Assembly (NCBI RefSeq): GCF_030067815.1
Contig: NZ_CP125968.1
Span: forward strand, 1,604,001-1,668,000
DNA length: 64,000 bases
Reading direction: 5' to 3'
DNA from: Sporosarcina thermotolerans
GTDB lineage: Bacteria; Bacillota; Bacilli; Bacillales_A; Planococcaceae
The notes beneath the pieces were generated by a model. The model was not told where the DNA came from. It made no database searches and worked only from the letters and a program-made list of their open reading frames with translations. Of this stretch, positions 8,677 through 18,002 are shown piece after piece. Within the stretch, counting starts at the first letter, position 1. Each line of letters starts with the position of its first letter. The position numbers and the translations under genes are program-made.

Positions 8677-9845
8677 ATGTCTTTTTCATATTATTTGCCA
8701 ACACGAGTCGAATCCGGTAACGGAGTTTCCGAAAAAACAGGGAAATAGCTAAAACCTTAGGGGTGTCAAGTGTATTAGTCGTAACAGATAAAGGGGTAAG
8801 GGATGCCGGCCTTTTAGAGGGGATTATCAAATCGATCTCTGCGGCTGACTTGAATTATGAAATTTACGATGAAGTAGAGCCAAACCCATCCGCTGAAACA
8901 ATTCACCGGGGGACAGATCTACTGAAAGAACATAAATTTGAAGCTGTACTTGCTGTAGGCGGTGGTAGTAGTATAGACACAGCCAAGGGAATTGCGGCGA
9001 TGGCAACGAATTCCGGCCATATTTTTGATTATGAAGGTGTTGGAAAGCTTACGAATTCTCCACTTCCAATCATTGCAATCCCGACTACTTCCGGAACAGG
9101 CAGTGAAGTGACGAATTCAACAGTTGTCACGAATAAGGAGACACACTTTAAATTAGGCGTACTGAGCCCGTTATTATTCCCAGATTTAGCGATACTTGAC
9201 CCTGTACTTACGTTGGGACTCCCACAGGGAATTACAGCAGCGACAGGAATGGATGCGTTAACGCATGCGATTGAATCCTATACGTCTAAGACGGCAAATC
9301 CGATTAGCCAGGCCTTCGCGATGCAGGCGATTAAAATGATCAGCAAAAACTTAACAAACTGTTACTTTGTCGGAACGGATTTGGAAAGCAGAAAAAATAT
9401 GCTTGAAGCTTCTCTATTAGCAGGGGCAGCGTTTTCACAATCCCGTTTAGGTAACGTTCATGCCATTTCGCATACTTTTGGAGGCGTTTTCAATATACCC
9501 CATGGAATTGCGAATGCAGCACTATTGCCTTTCGTAATGAAATTCAACTTACCAGCGTGTGCCGAGCAATATAAGGAAATCGCGATTGCTTTAGGACGTG
9601 ATGTAAGCGGTTTATCAGTAATGGAAGCAGCCAACGAAGCGATTGAAACGGTTATCGAGCTAAACCGAAGCATGAATATTCCTCTTAATATTAAAGAGTT
9701 GGGTGTTACATTGGATGTATTGCCGAAATTAGTGGAGGATTCCATGAGAAGTGGAAACGTATTTGTAAACCCTCGACTTACAAAGCCTGCTGACATCCAA
9801 ATGATTATTGAAAAAGCGTATGAGGGAGATTTAACAAGCTTTTAA
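8677..9845 (+). CDS. Iron-containing (group III) alcohol dehydrogenase (frameshifted near start)
   Basis: 389 residues after correction. The true start is ATG 8677, behind GGGAGGAAG. One G is missing near 8745 (ACAGGGAAAT for ACAGGGGAAAT), which cuts off the first 23 codons. Family motifs are GGGSSIDTAKG (NAD-binding, ~residue 95), TTSGTGSEVT, and the metal ligands in MDALTHAIE and in GNVHAISHTFGG...IPHG. Members oxidise short alcohols or hydroxy acids, including 4-hydroxybutyrate, and some are hydroxyacid-oxoacid transhydrogenases. Next to an SSADH-like enzyme and an L-2-hydroxyglutarate oxidase, a hydroxy-acid substrate is the best guess. It is the first gene of the operon. Confidence 0.82.
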
Positions 9846-9884
9846 TTCTGCGTCCGGAAATAATTACTTTAATGGGGTGAATTT

Positions 9885-11171
9885 ATGAAAAAGACAAATG
9901 CGAGGTGGCTTGTCGTAGCACTTCTTTTTGTAGCTACAACAATCAACTACATGGATAGAGCGATCCTTGGAGTCGCGGGTCCTGCAATGATGGAGGACCT
10001 TTCACTAACACCTGTTCAATTTGGATTGTTAGGTTCAGCGTTTTTCTGGTCCTATGCTTTAATGCAAATCCCGGTCGGTATGATTGTCGACAGGTTAGGG
10101 GCTCGTTTGACGTATTCAATTGCTATTGTTTGGTGGTCCTTATGTACAATTTTCACAGGATTTGGTCGCTCTCTTGGAGCGTTGATCGGTATTCGTGTTC
10201 TGATGGGAATCGGGGAAGCTCCTGCGTTTCCAACTAATACCCGTGTTATATCAGATTGGCTGCCATCACATGAACGGGGCATCGCAAACGGGATTTTTAA
10301 CTCCGGAACGGCGATTGGGATTGGAATGTCGACACCGTTACTTGCTTGGGTCATTCAAAATTGGGGATGGCAAGCAGCATTTGTGGTAGTTGGAGCAATC
10401 GGTTTTATATGGCTTGCATTCTGGTTGATCTATTTCAAAAACCAGCCAAAGGACAGCACCTTGGCAAATGAAGCTGAGGTAGCTTATATCAAGGCTGATG
10501 AATCTGAAACAGAAAAAGCACCTGCTCTTAATATATCGCCATTTAAATTATTGAAATTCAAAAATGTATATCCACTGTTATATGGATTATTCGCACATAA
10601 CTACCTTACGTATTTAATGATGACTTGGTTGCCTATCTATCTCGTAACCGAAAGAGATATGAACCTTATAAATGCCGGGTTTTTCACGATGCTTCCTTGG
10701 ATCATGTCCTTCTTCGGAAACATCTTAGGCGGCTTTTTATCAGATGGTTTAATCAAACGTGGTTGGAATTCGATTAAAGCAAGAAAGACTATTTTAGGAA
10801 TCGGTATGCTATTCCCGCTATTGCTTATTCCTACGATCTTTGCAGAAAGCGCAGTAATGGCGATTGTGTATATCTCGATTGCAATTGGCGGTGAGGGAAT
10901 AGCAGCAGGAATCCTATGGGCAACTGTGTCGGATGTTGCTCCAAAGGGTGCGGAAGGAAAATTGGCTGGACTACAGAACTTCATTGGGAACCTCGCAGGT
11001 TGGATCGCTCCAGTCGCAACAGGGGTTTTAGTAGCTAAGCTGAATAACTTTGATATCGCATTGATCATTCCGGTAATCATTTGTCTCGTTGCCTCTGTCG
11101 GCTATCTGTTCGTACTTAAGAATGAGAGAATTTCGATTGACGAGGATTTCGGAAAAGGAATTAAAGCTTAA
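9885..11171 (+). CDS. MFS transporter, anion:cation symporter (ACS) family
   Basis: 428 residues and twelve predicted membrane helices. The start NARWLVVALLFVATTINYMDRA matches the ACS family, which carries galactonate, glucarate, tartrate and similar organic anions. Other motifs are IVDRLGARLTYS, GIGEAPAFPTNTRVISDWLP and FNSGTAIGIG. It starts at ATG 9885 with GGGGTG upstream, 39 bp after the alcohol dehydrogenase and 37 bp before the aldehyde dehydrogenase, so it is clearly operonic. It probably imports the hydroxy acid or related carboxylate that the neighbouring enzymes oxidise. Confidence 0.85.
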   Translation: MKKTNARWLVVALLFVATTINYMDRAILGVAGPAMMEDLSLTPVQFGLLGSAFFWSYALMQIPVGMIVDRLGARLTYSIAIVWWSLCTIFTGFGRSLGALIGIRVLMGIGEAPAFPTNTRVISDWLPSHERGIANGIFNSGTAIGIGMSTPLLAWVIQNWGWQAAFVVVGAIGFIWLAFWLIYFKNQPKDSTLANEAEVAYIKADESETEKAPALNISPFKLLKFKNVYPLLYGLFAHNYLTYLMMTWLPIYLVTERDMNLINAGFFTMLPWIMSFFGNILGGFLSDGLIKRGWNSIKARKTILGIGMLFPLLLIPTIFAESAVMAIVYISIAIGGEGIAAGILWATVSDVAPKGAEGKLAGLQNFIGNLAGWIAPVATGVLVAKLNNFDIALIIPVIICLVASVGYLFVLKNERISIDEDFGKGIKA

Positions 11172-11208
11172 GGAGTTTAATCATCCATAGCTGAAAGGAG
11201 ATTTTATC

Positions 11209-12680
11209 ATGACGAAGATAAGTAATTTACTTGATTTGAATGAACTAAAAATGTACGTGAACGGCGAATGGAAAGCAGCGGAGAGTGGTGAAACTTTTTC
11301 TGTTGTGAATCCTTCGACAGGTAAAGTAGTAGCCGAAGTTCCTAAGGGAGGCCGTCAAGAAACAAAGCAGGCAATTGCAGCGGCTGATGAAGCCCTCAAA
11401 TCTTGGTCGAAATTGACTGCGGGCGATCGTGCTAAATATCTTACAAAGCTATTCCATCTAATGCACGAATACAAAGATGAATTGGCTGAGATCATGAGTT
11501 TAGAGATGGGGAAACCATTTACAGAAGCTCAAGGGGAAGTGAATTTTGCTGCAAGCTACCTGGAGTGGTTTGCGGAAGAAGGACGCCGTGTGTATGGGGA
11601 AACAATTCCGGCCTCGGCGGTAAATAAACGGATAATGGTGATCCGCCAACCTATCGGCGTGGTAGCTTCCATTACTCCGTGGAATTTCCCATTGGCGATG
11701 ATGACACGAAAAGTTGGTCCAGCAATGGCTGCAGGATGTACGGCTATTGTGAAGCCTGCGGGTCAGTCTCCGATTAGTGCTTTAGCGTTCGGTAAATTAG
11801 TAGAAATGGCTGGTATCCCTGCAGGTGTTGTAAGCATTGTTACAGGACAATCCGGACCGATTTCCGATGAGATATTTGAAAATCCTATCGTTAGAAAAGT
11901 CTCTTTCACTGGATCTACAGAAGTGGGGAAATTGTTTGTAACGAAATCAGCTGCACAATTGAAGAAATTGTCCCTTGAGCTTGGCGGACATGCACCGTTT
12001 ATCGTTTTTGAGGATGCTGATTTAGAGGCAGCCGCTGAAGGTGCTTTACAAAGTAAATTTAGAAATACGGGACAGACATGCGTTTGTGCGAATCGGATCT
12101 ATGTTCATCGTTCGGTCATCGATAAATTCTCTCAAATTTTTGTCGAGAAAGTAAAAGCGCTTAAAGTAGGAAATAGCGTCGATCCGACGGTTCAAGTAGG
12201 ACCGCTTGTAAACAATGAAGGCCTGTTGAAGGCAGAAGCGCATGTACAGGATGCATTGTCGAAGGGCGCGGAACTACTTTGCGGAGGACAAAGAATTGAA
12301 GGGGAATTGGCTGATGGTTTATTCTACGAACCTACCGTTTTAGGCGGAGTCAATTCAGATATGATCATTACAAAGAGGAAACGTTTGGACCAGTAGCTCC
12401 AATCATCCCATTTGATACAGAGGAAGAAGTAATCGAGCTTGCCAATAGTACGGAGTTTGGATTAGCAGCTTACTTCTATACACAAAATATTAGCCGATCC
12501 ATTAGAGTTTCGGAAGCCCTGAAGTTCGGGATTATCGGTATGAATGATGCGATTCCTACAGTTGCCCAAGCTCCATTTGGTGGTATTAAAGAGAGTGGAA
12601 TGGGCCGTGAAGGCGGACATCAAGGCTTAAACGAATACTTGGAGGAGAAGTTTATCTCCATGGGTTTTGAAACGAAATAA
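11209..12680 (+). CDS. NAD(P)-dependent aldehyde dehydrogenase, succinate-semialdehyde type (frameshifted)
   Basis: 490 residues after correction. Motifs are [21 protein letters not shown], the glutamate in [12 protein letters not shown] and the catalytic cysteine in GQTCVCANR. The C-terminal part ([15 protein letters not shown]) is in another frame: one A is missing near 12375 (ACAAAGAGG for ACAAAAGAGG). The sequence is closest in style to GabD-like succinate-semialdehyde dehydrogenases, though related aldehydes are possible. It starts at ATG 11209 behind GAAAGGAG. A hairpin follows it, so it may end the ADH-MFS-ALDH transcript. Confidence 0.83.
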
Positions 12681-12681
12681 A

Positions 12682-12721
12682 GTAAAGGTAGAGCAACAGT
12701 GCTTGCTGTTGCTTTTACCTA
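12682..12721 (+). terminator. Hairpin between ALDH and lhgO (possible attenuator)
   Basis: Stem built of GTAAA...AGCAACA and TGTTGCT...TTTAC, with only a short T-rich tail. It lies in the 100-bp gap before the L-2-hydroxyglutarate oxidase gene. It may stop or reduce readthrough. A TATAAC-like box at ~12750 could give lhgO its own promoter. Confidence 0.5.
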
Positions 12722-12780
12722 TTTATCAAGATAGACGTTCTTTAATTTATTATAACAAAATAATGTAAATGAGGGATATT

Positions 12781-13991
12781 ATGTATGACTTTGCAATTGT
12801 AGGTGGTGGAATTGTAGGTTTATCCACTGGAATGGCACTGACAAAAAGGTATCCGGGTGCAAAAATTGTGATGATCGAGAAGGAAAAAGACTGGGCTCAT
12901 CATCAAACAGGAAATAACAGTGGGGTTATTCACTCCGGCATCTATTATAAGCCAGGTAGTTTTAAAGCGAAATTTGCACGCGAAGGCAACGAATCGATGG
13001 TGGAGTTTTGCAAGGAGCACGGCATTGCATATGATGTATGCGGAAAAGTAATCGTCGCTACCGAACAAAAAGAAATACCGCTAATGGAGAATCTGTATAA
13101 ACGAGGCCTCGAGAACGATTTGGACGTTGTGAGGATCAGTAAAGAAGAGTTGAAGGAAATCGAACCCCATGTTAATGGATTGGGGGCGGTCCGTGTTCCA
13201 ATCTGCGGCATCGCCGATTACAAAGGCGTTGCACGGAAGTTTGCCGATATCGTTCAGGAGGGCGGCGGAGAGTTCCGTCTTGAAACGAAAGTGGAAAATG
13301 TCGTCGAGAAAACGGATGGTGTCACGATTGAGACGAACCGTGGAACGATAAATGCCCGTTTTCTCATCAACTGCGCCGGTTTGCAAAGCGACCGTGTGGC
13401 GAAAATGACCGGCATGAAAACAGGTATGAAAATAGTGCCGTTCCGTGGTGAGTATTACGAGCTAACACCGGAAAAACATCATCTCGTGAAACATTTGATA
13501 TATCCTGTACCGAATCCGGATTTCCCATTCCTTGGAGTACACTTTACCCGAATGATAAACGGTGGCGTCCATGCAGGACCAAACGCCGTATTGGCTTTCA
13601 AACGTGAAGGATATAACAAGACGGATATTAATGTTAAGGATTTAGCTGAAGTGTTGACCTATCCGGGCTTCTGGAAGATGGCAATGCCGAATATGAAAGA
13701 AGGGATGAAAGAATACGTACGTTCCTTCAGCAAAAAGGCATTTTTGCATAGCCTACAACGACTAATTCCAGAATTGACCGAGAAGATATCGTTCCAACAC
13801 ATGCCGGAGTGCGGGCGCAAGCTCTCATGCAAGACGGAAGCATGGTAGACGATTTTGCGATCTTTGCAGGCACAAACTCGCTTCATGTCTGCAACGCACC
13901 ATCACCTGCTGCAACTGCATCGATTCAAATTGGAAATGCCGTAGTCGATCGCATTGCCGAAAGCTCCCAAATTTTAGAGCGATTTGCTTGA
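12781..13991 (+). CDS. lhgO: L-2-hydroxyglutarate oxidase (frameshifted)
   Basis: 403 residues after correction. It belongs to the DAO family of FAD enzymes that oxidise L-2-hydroxyglutarate to 2-oxoglutarate. It has DFAIVGGGIVGLSTGMAL for FAD, the characteristic NNSGVIHSGIYYKPGS, and MINGGVHAGPNAVLAF. The frame breaks near 13808, where one G is missing. Corrected, it continues MPSGVRAQALMQDGSMVDDF through SPAATASIQIG. I choose ATG 12781 (GAGGGATATT upstream) over 12769. In E. coli lhgO sits with gabD in glutarate catabolism; here it follows an SSADH-like gene, which suggests a linked five-carbon/four-carbon acid route. Confidence 0.85.
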
Positions 13992-14056
13992 TGTGAAGTA
14001 GCTGAAAAAAACAAATAGATATGCTAAAAATTTTTCAGAAGTGGAAAATCTCTTGG

Positions 14057-14091
14057 GGAAAGCAAGTCAAATTGCTTTCCTTTTTCTTTTT
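14057..14091 (+). terminator. Terminator after lhgO
   Basis: Stem GGAAAGCAA / TTGCTTTCC with a 6-nt loop, followed by TTTTTCTTTTTAT. It ends the catabolic operon and precedes the AEC transporter. Confidence 0.85.
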
Positions 14092-14149
14092 ATAGCGTTT
14101 GGTCAGGGTACATAAAAAGTGATAATATCTCTTGAAGAGGGGGTTCGCC

Positions 14150-15085
14150 ATGGAGGTTACAACTGTTCTATCTTCAGTCGGCATGATGGCAATCATTGTA
14201 GGTATTGGAGCGATAATCGGGAAGGTAACCAGGGTTACAGTTGAATCAAAACAATTGTTAGTCATTATTATTCTCAATATCGCGCTGCCTTCAATCATTT
14301 TAAATGGAATATTTTCTATTGAAATGAACGATCTGTTACTTTCGAAAATGCTAACTATATTTATTATGTCCATAATTTTTAATGCGTTAGGTATCGGATT
14401 AGGCTGGATAAGTGCAGTTCTATTAGGTTTTCGTGAGATGAATGCAAAATTGATAGCTATCCTCGCGGGATTAGGCAACACCGGTTTCATCGGTATCCCT
14501 CTTTGTGCAACATTGTTTGGACCAACGGGTGGACTATTGGCAGCGATATTTGATGCTGGGCTTGATGTAATTGTTTTTACGCTGGTCGTTGTGTTGCTGA
14601 ATAAAAATGGAGGATTTACTTTAAAAGGGCTTAAAGCAATCATCAATTTACCGATCATTGCTATCGTAGTTGGAATAGCCATTGCTATAACCGGATATGA
14701 ACCTCCTTTACTCGTGAAAAACCTAATAGCAACATTCGCGGGTTTAGCTGCTCCGTTAGCCATGATATATATAGGTCTATTAATAGCTACACTTTCAAAG
14801 AAAAAGAAGGCAATATCTCTACGGTTTATCAGTATTTCTTTACTGATGAAGTTGTTGGTTTTCCCTCTCATGATGATTATTGTCTTGCAAGTGATTCCAA
14901 TCACCGAGGATCTTAAACTTGTGGCTTTAGTTCAGGTATCAATGCCTACATTTATGTTGGCAACCATTTTATTTGCTCGTTATGACCATGATGAAGAGAC
15001 TGCGGTTATGACAACCGTTTATTCTACTATGTTTTCATTGATCACCATTCCGCTGATTGTCTATATCACCACACTATTTTTATAG
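14150..15085 (+). CDS. AEC family transporter (auxin efflux carrier type permease)
   Basis: 311 residues and about ten membrane helices in two five-helix repeats. NIALPSIILNGIF in the first half and GLGNTGFIGIPLCATLFG (the half-broken helix region) are typical of the AEC family (TC 2.A.69), which includes bacterial malate and malonate carriers. The start is ATG 14150 behind AGAGGGGG; an in-frame TTG at 14132 lies upstream of that site. It has its own terminator on each side. Proximity to the hydroxy-acid operon suggests carboxylate transport, but the substrate is not shown. Confidence 0.8.
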   Translation: MEVTTVLSSVGMMAIIVGIGAIIGKVTRVTVESKQLLVIIILNIALPSIILNGIFSIEMNDLLLSKMLTIFIMSIIFNALGIGLGWISAVLLGFREMNAKLIAILAGLGNTGFIGIPLCATLFGPTGGLLAAIFDAGLDVIVFTLVVVLLNKNGGFTLKGLKAIINLPIIAIVVGIAIAITGYEPPLLVKNLIATFAGLAAPLAMIYIGLLIATLSKKKKAISLRFISISLLMKLLVFPLMMIIVLQVIPITEDLKLVALVQVSMPTFMLATILFARYDHDEETAVMTTVYSTMFSLITIPLIVYITTLFL

Positions 15086-15141
15086 ATGGTGATTTTGAAA
15101 TGAATTAGGAAGCGCTAATAAAATAATCCTCAATTTACAGA

Positions 15142-15174
15142 CTACCTAATGTTAGCGCATTAGGTGGTCCTTTT
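15142..15174 (+). terminator. Terminator after AEC transporter
   Basis: Stem ACCTAATG / CATTAGGT with loop TTAGCG, followed by GGTCCTTTT. The T-run is short, so the strength is uncertain. Confidence 0.6.
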
Positions 15175-15199
15175 CAGTTGGAGTTTTTGTGTAAACCAT

Positions 15200-15228
15200 T
15201 AATAATCCATCCTTGAGTGGAAGCTCAC
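15200..15228 (+). repeat. Half copy of the AATAATCCATCC terminator family
   Basis: AATAATCCATCCTTGAGT followed by GGAAGCTCAC matches the left arm of the hairpins at 15772, 16578, 18311 and 44480, but the right arm is absent. It looks like a broken copy. Confidence 0.5.
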
Positions 15229-15293
15229 AAACATTATATTGTAAGTTTATTATTGATTCATTCGAAATACTTGTCGATTCACCATATAGAAAT

Positions 15294-15414
15294 TTATATC
15301 GATCATTTCCTAAGGGTTATCAATCATTTCCCGCGTTATATCGATCACTTTCAGAAGGATATCGATCATTTCCCAGCATATATCGATCATTTCCCGAGAT
15401 ATATTGTCATTTAG
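15294..15414. repeat. 21-bp tandem repeat array 1
   Basis: Five full units and a partial one, with consensus TATATCGATCATTTCCCGNG and an exact 21-bp period. Each unit centres on the palindrome ATCGAT. The stretch 15086-15449 has no gene. Open frames through the array have no ribosome site and are a by-product of the stop-free 21-bp unit. Confidence 0.75.
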
Positions 15415-15449
15415 GGACTTAAGACCCATCAGCTATTGACTTACAGCAT

Positions 15450-15683
15450 TTACTTTTCCGCATTCATTAATCTCTTAAGAGAAAACTTGGTGCTATTATA
15501 GTTAATCCACTTGATCATCTCTCTCTCGACCGCTTTGTTTTGCCATTCAAACCAAACCTCTAAGCACTCACTGCAATGACTTTCGACTCCACTATTATTA
15601 TGTAAGTCTTTTTGAGTGAAAGAGGTGATCTTGCGACAGATATAGCAATATACTTTTTTATCTTCAAAATACCTACTTACCAT
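15450..15683 (-). CDS. Small hypothetical protein with two CxxC motifs
   Basis: 77 residues, starting at ATG 15683 with AAGGAG 9 bases upstream. CYIC near residue 13 and CSEC near residue 37 form a likely zinc ribbon, and the rest is a basic helix (VEREMIKWINYN...LKRLMNAEK). This suggests a small nucleic-acid- or protein-binding factor; no family is recognised. It stands alone, with a terminator-like repeat upstream and the array downstream. Confidence 0.6.
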   Translation of the reverse strand: MVSRYFEDKKVYCYICRKITSFTQKDLHNNSGVESHCSECLEVWFEWQNKAVEREMIKWINYNSTKFSLKRLMNAEK

Positions 15684-15771
15684 GAGTATCAGCTCCTTAA
15701 CTTTCTACTCATTATTTCCAATTCTAATTATATTAATTCATTAGAGGTATTGAAAAAGTAATAGGAACCAC

Positions 15772-15814
15772 AAATAATCCAACCTTGAGTGACTAACTCA
15801 AGGATGGATTATTT
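15772..15814. terminator. AATAATCC-family hairpin
   Basis: AAATAATCCAACCTTGAGT, loop GACTA, ACTCAAGGATGGATTATTTT. It is a nearly perfect stem flanked by A and T runs, so it can act on both strands. It sits between the zinc-ribbon gene and the exosporium-like gene. One of five similar structures in the window. Confidence 0.75.
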
Positions 15815-15841
15815 TATCACACAAAAGATATCAAAAGGTGT

Positions 15842-15872
15842 GCTTGGCCTACTTTAAGGCCAAGTACACCCT
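15842..15872 (-). terminator. Hairpin downstream of exosporium-like gene
   Basis: Stem GTGCTTGGCCT / AGGCCAAGTACAC around CTTTA, ten bases past the corrected stop at 15883. On the minus strand it is followed by CTTTTGATATCTTTT. Confidence 0.6.
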
Positions 15873-15882
15873 AACAATAGCA

Positions 15883-16310
15883 TTACCCCTTATGAGTAGT
15901 TGCTAAGCCACTAAAGGAAACAGGGCCTACAACTGCAGCTCTGTCCCACTAGTCAAATTTTGTGCAGTTACTTGATAAACATGTGTACCTTGTCCAACAT
16001 TAAAATCTATTGCTTGGAATGTTTCTACATAGTTTACTTCTGATTCAGAATCAGATTCTATCCCTACTTGGGTATTGAAGATTTCTCTTCCGTCCCTGAA
16101 GATTCTAAACAAAATTTGGGATGTGCCTGTAACCCCATGCACGCCTACTGTCGCAATTAATTCTACACGATTAATAGTTGCACCACTGGGAATCCTAATT
16201 CGAATAGTTGCCAATGAAAGCCTTAATGGTGAACGAGGAATCGTAGTTGGTCTACTTGGAGTAAACCTACGAAAGGGTTGTGCTGCTTGGTAATCAATTA
16301 CCTTAATCAC
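15883..16310 (-). CDS. Exosporium protein C-like protein (frameshifted)
   Basis: 142 residues after correction. IDYQA at the start, RIPSGATINRVELIATVGVHG, SQILFRIFRDGREIFNTQVG and NYVETFQAID match exosporium protein C of the Bacillus cereus group as I recall it. The frame ends early at 15927. Adding one base (probably G) in GGGACAGAGCTG near 15940 restores TGAAVVGPVSFSGLATTHKG, the expected C-terminus. The start is GTG 16310 (MIKVIDY), 4 bases after AAGGAGGTGAT; an upstream GTG at 16319 lies within the ribosome site. Expected in the outer spore layers and made late in the mother cell. It supports a spore-forming host. Confidence 0.75.
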
Positions 16311-16354
16311 TATAATCACCTCCTTAACTTAATGCTTTAAAGTATGCAGTTTAG

Positions 16355-16543
16355 AAGGAAGAGCTTGGACTAAATGGAATTAATTTTAATAGAGTTCGCT
16401 ATTTTATGGGCTACTCTCCTAAAGTGAACAGCGGGTATGAGTTGAAAATCAAGACCAAGTTATCAAGTGCCTACTGCATCGTAACGACCGAAACGGTTAA
16501 AGAGAAATTGGCCGGTATTTTAGATACCCATTTATCTAATTGA
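16355..16543 (+). pseudogene. Probable coding remnant, family unknown
   Basis: A 62-codon open stretch after a stop at 16352, ending TGA 16541-16543. It has good coding character (GINFNRVRYFMGYSPKVNSG, later SAYCIVTTETVKEKLAGIL) but no start or ribosome site. It is probably the 3' end of a decayed gene. I do not recognise the family. Confidence 0.35.
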
Positions 16544-16577
16544 GTCCACATTCATGCAAGATTTATATTAAAACAGA

Positions 16578-16625
16578 AAAATAATCCATCCTTGAGTAAT
16601 ACTCAAATAGAATGGATTATTTTTA
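16578..16625. terminator. AATAATCC-family hairpin
   Basis: AAAATAATCCATCCTTGAGT, loop AAT, ACTCAAATAGAATGGATTATTTTT. Same family as 15772. It follows the coding remnant at 16355-16543. Confidence 0.7.
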
Positions 16626-16679
16626 TATGTAATGTATTAGTGTCTAATCAAATTTTGAATTGATTTGTATATTGGGTAC

Positions 16680-16736
16680 GGGTGCTGTGTTTCCGCACAT
16701 CACCCGGTCTTTTCTGAAGTACAAGTTTCAGAAAAG
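16680..16736. other. Two adjacent stem-loops in a gene-free region
   Basis: GGGTG (16680-16684) pairs with CACCC (16701-16705). It is directly followed by a perfect 10-bp stem CTTTTCTGAA / TTCAGAAAAG (16709-16718, 16727-16736). No T-run follows. It could be an RNA structure or a terminator remnant. The region 16320-17148 has no gene apart from the remnant and array 2. Confidence 0.4.
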
Positions 16737-16801
16737 TCTTATATATAATTTATCACACTATTCAATTAAACTTCAATGAGTCTTTCTATGGGATTTTTCA
16801 T

Positions 16802-17045
16802 GTGAGGCCGTGGGAGGTAGGATGTGTTCTATGGGGATACGTGGGGATCTATGGTAATAGCAGTCTACGGGAAGTTGGTAATGTTCTATGGGAAGTCGCG
16901 GCGGGTCTATGGGAAGTCGGCGGCGTTCTATGGGAAGTCGCGGCGGGTCTATGGGAAGTCGGCAGCGTTCTATGGGAACACGCGGCAGGTCTATGGGAAG
17001 TCGGCAGCGTTCTATGGGAAGTCACAGTATCCCTATGGGAAGTAT
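16802..17045. repeat. 21-bp tandem repeat array 2 (TTCTATGGGAA core)
   Basis: About eleven 21-bp units, in places alternating TTCTATGGGAAGTCGCGGCGG and GTCTATGGGAAGTCGGCAGCG to make a 42-bp higher-order repeat. It is more GC-rich than its surroundings and sits ~100 bp upstream of a lipoprotein gene. All forward frames stay open because 21 is a multiple of three, but no ribosome site precedes them. Array 3 carries the same 11-bp core in inverse orientation. Confidence 0.85.
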
Positions 17046-17148
17046 AATCAAAATACCAGGGTCTTAATTGTTTAAGACGATGGTACCCTTCATGACATAC
17101 AATAATAGTATGTTTGTTAGTCCAGAGTTCGAAAAAAGGGGTGCATTT

Positions 17149-17892
17149 ATGAAAATGCAAAGAGTACGATTCATCCTATTACTGTTAATCATGACAATGG
17201 TTTTGATACCTGGTTGTAATTCGGGAAGTTTACCTATTGATCATGAGACCACAGATCCCACAACGACACAAACTACGAAAAAAACACCAGAATCCACCGT
17301 AACCGACCCGTTGGATGGCTTGACCGGAGCTAATTTATATAATGCAATTATGCTGCCGAAGTTTGAAGACAGGTATATGTTTAAGATGGTTGCTGAAAAT
17401 ATGGCCGGGGTTCAGGAGATAACTAAGTATTATTCCAACGGTGATTTCAAAGAATTCTACACGCAAAACAATGAAACTTCAATTACTGTTTTTGATGATA
17501 AAGATAAAATTATTTACACATATTCGGAAGAATCACCCGTATGTCACTTCATCCAATATGAACCACGTGAAGATGGTACATATGAAATGGATCCAAAACT
17601 GCTGTTGGAAGTGGATACACTAACAGTCTCCGAAATCATTGATTTTAACGGAAGAGTCACTTACTATTACGAACGGGAATTCAGTGGTTCTGATAGTTAT
17701 GTAAGCAAGTATTGGATCGATGTTAAGACGAAAGTGGAAATGAAAGTGGAGGTTTATTTAAATGGGGATTTAATTTCCCAATCGATTGTTACGGAACTAC
17801 AAGATGATTATGTTGTCCCCGCAAACTTTTTCATGCCACCAGACGATAAGGAACTTATAGACCTAACCGATGTGGTGTCAGGTACTCATTGA
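17149..17892 (+). CDS. Secreted lipoprotein of unknown function
   Basis: 247 residues from ATG 17149, which has AAAAAAGGGG upstream; the frame extends to 17068 without a better start. The signal peptide (KMQRVRFILLLLIMTMVL) ends in lipobox LIPGC, so the protein is diacylated and anchored outside the membrane. A Thr/Pro-rich linker (residues ~30-55) leads to a domain with alternating beta strands (MFKMVAENMAG, YYSNGDFKEFY, WIDVKTKVEMKVEVY). That domain resembles LolA/outer-membrane-lipoprotein-sorting-like folds seen in Bacillus lipoproteins; this is a fold guess. Array 2 lies directly upstream and might affect its expression. Confidence 0.7.
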   Translation: MKMQRVRFILLLLIMTMVLIPGCNSGSLPIDHETTDPTTTQTTKKTPESTVTDPLDGLTGANLYNAIMLPKFEDRYMFKMVAENMAGVQEITKYYSNGDFKEFYTQNNETSITVFDDKDKIIYTYSEESPVCHFIQYEPREDGTYEMDPKLLLEVDTLTVSEIIDFNGRVTYYYEREFSGSDSYVSKYWIDVKTKVEMKVEVYLNGDLISQSIVTELQDDYVVPANFFMPPDDKELIDLTDVVSGTH

Positions 17893-18002
17893 ATTTAGAA
17901 TTATTCCGGAATCTGTTACCTTCACCAATAATGCATTAGGTGTCTTTTTTAGTTTAATACTTGTTACAATAAAGAGAGTCAGTGTAAAGAGGGGAAAAGT
18001 AA

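Noticed and set aside
14035-14904. 289-codon minus-strand frame opposite the AEC transporter
   Set aside because: A shadow of the membrane-protein gene: low-complexity Ile/Pro/Asn composition, no ribosome site, and it crosses the terminator at 14057.
15294-15414. Arrays as CRISPR loci
   Set aside because: Units are contiguous 20-21 bp repeats with no spacers, and no cas genes are in the window.
16802-17075. Two plus-strand open frames of 81-83 codons in array 2
   Set aside because: They exist because the 21-bp unit is a multiple of three and lacks stops. There is no ribosome site, and three frames are open at once.
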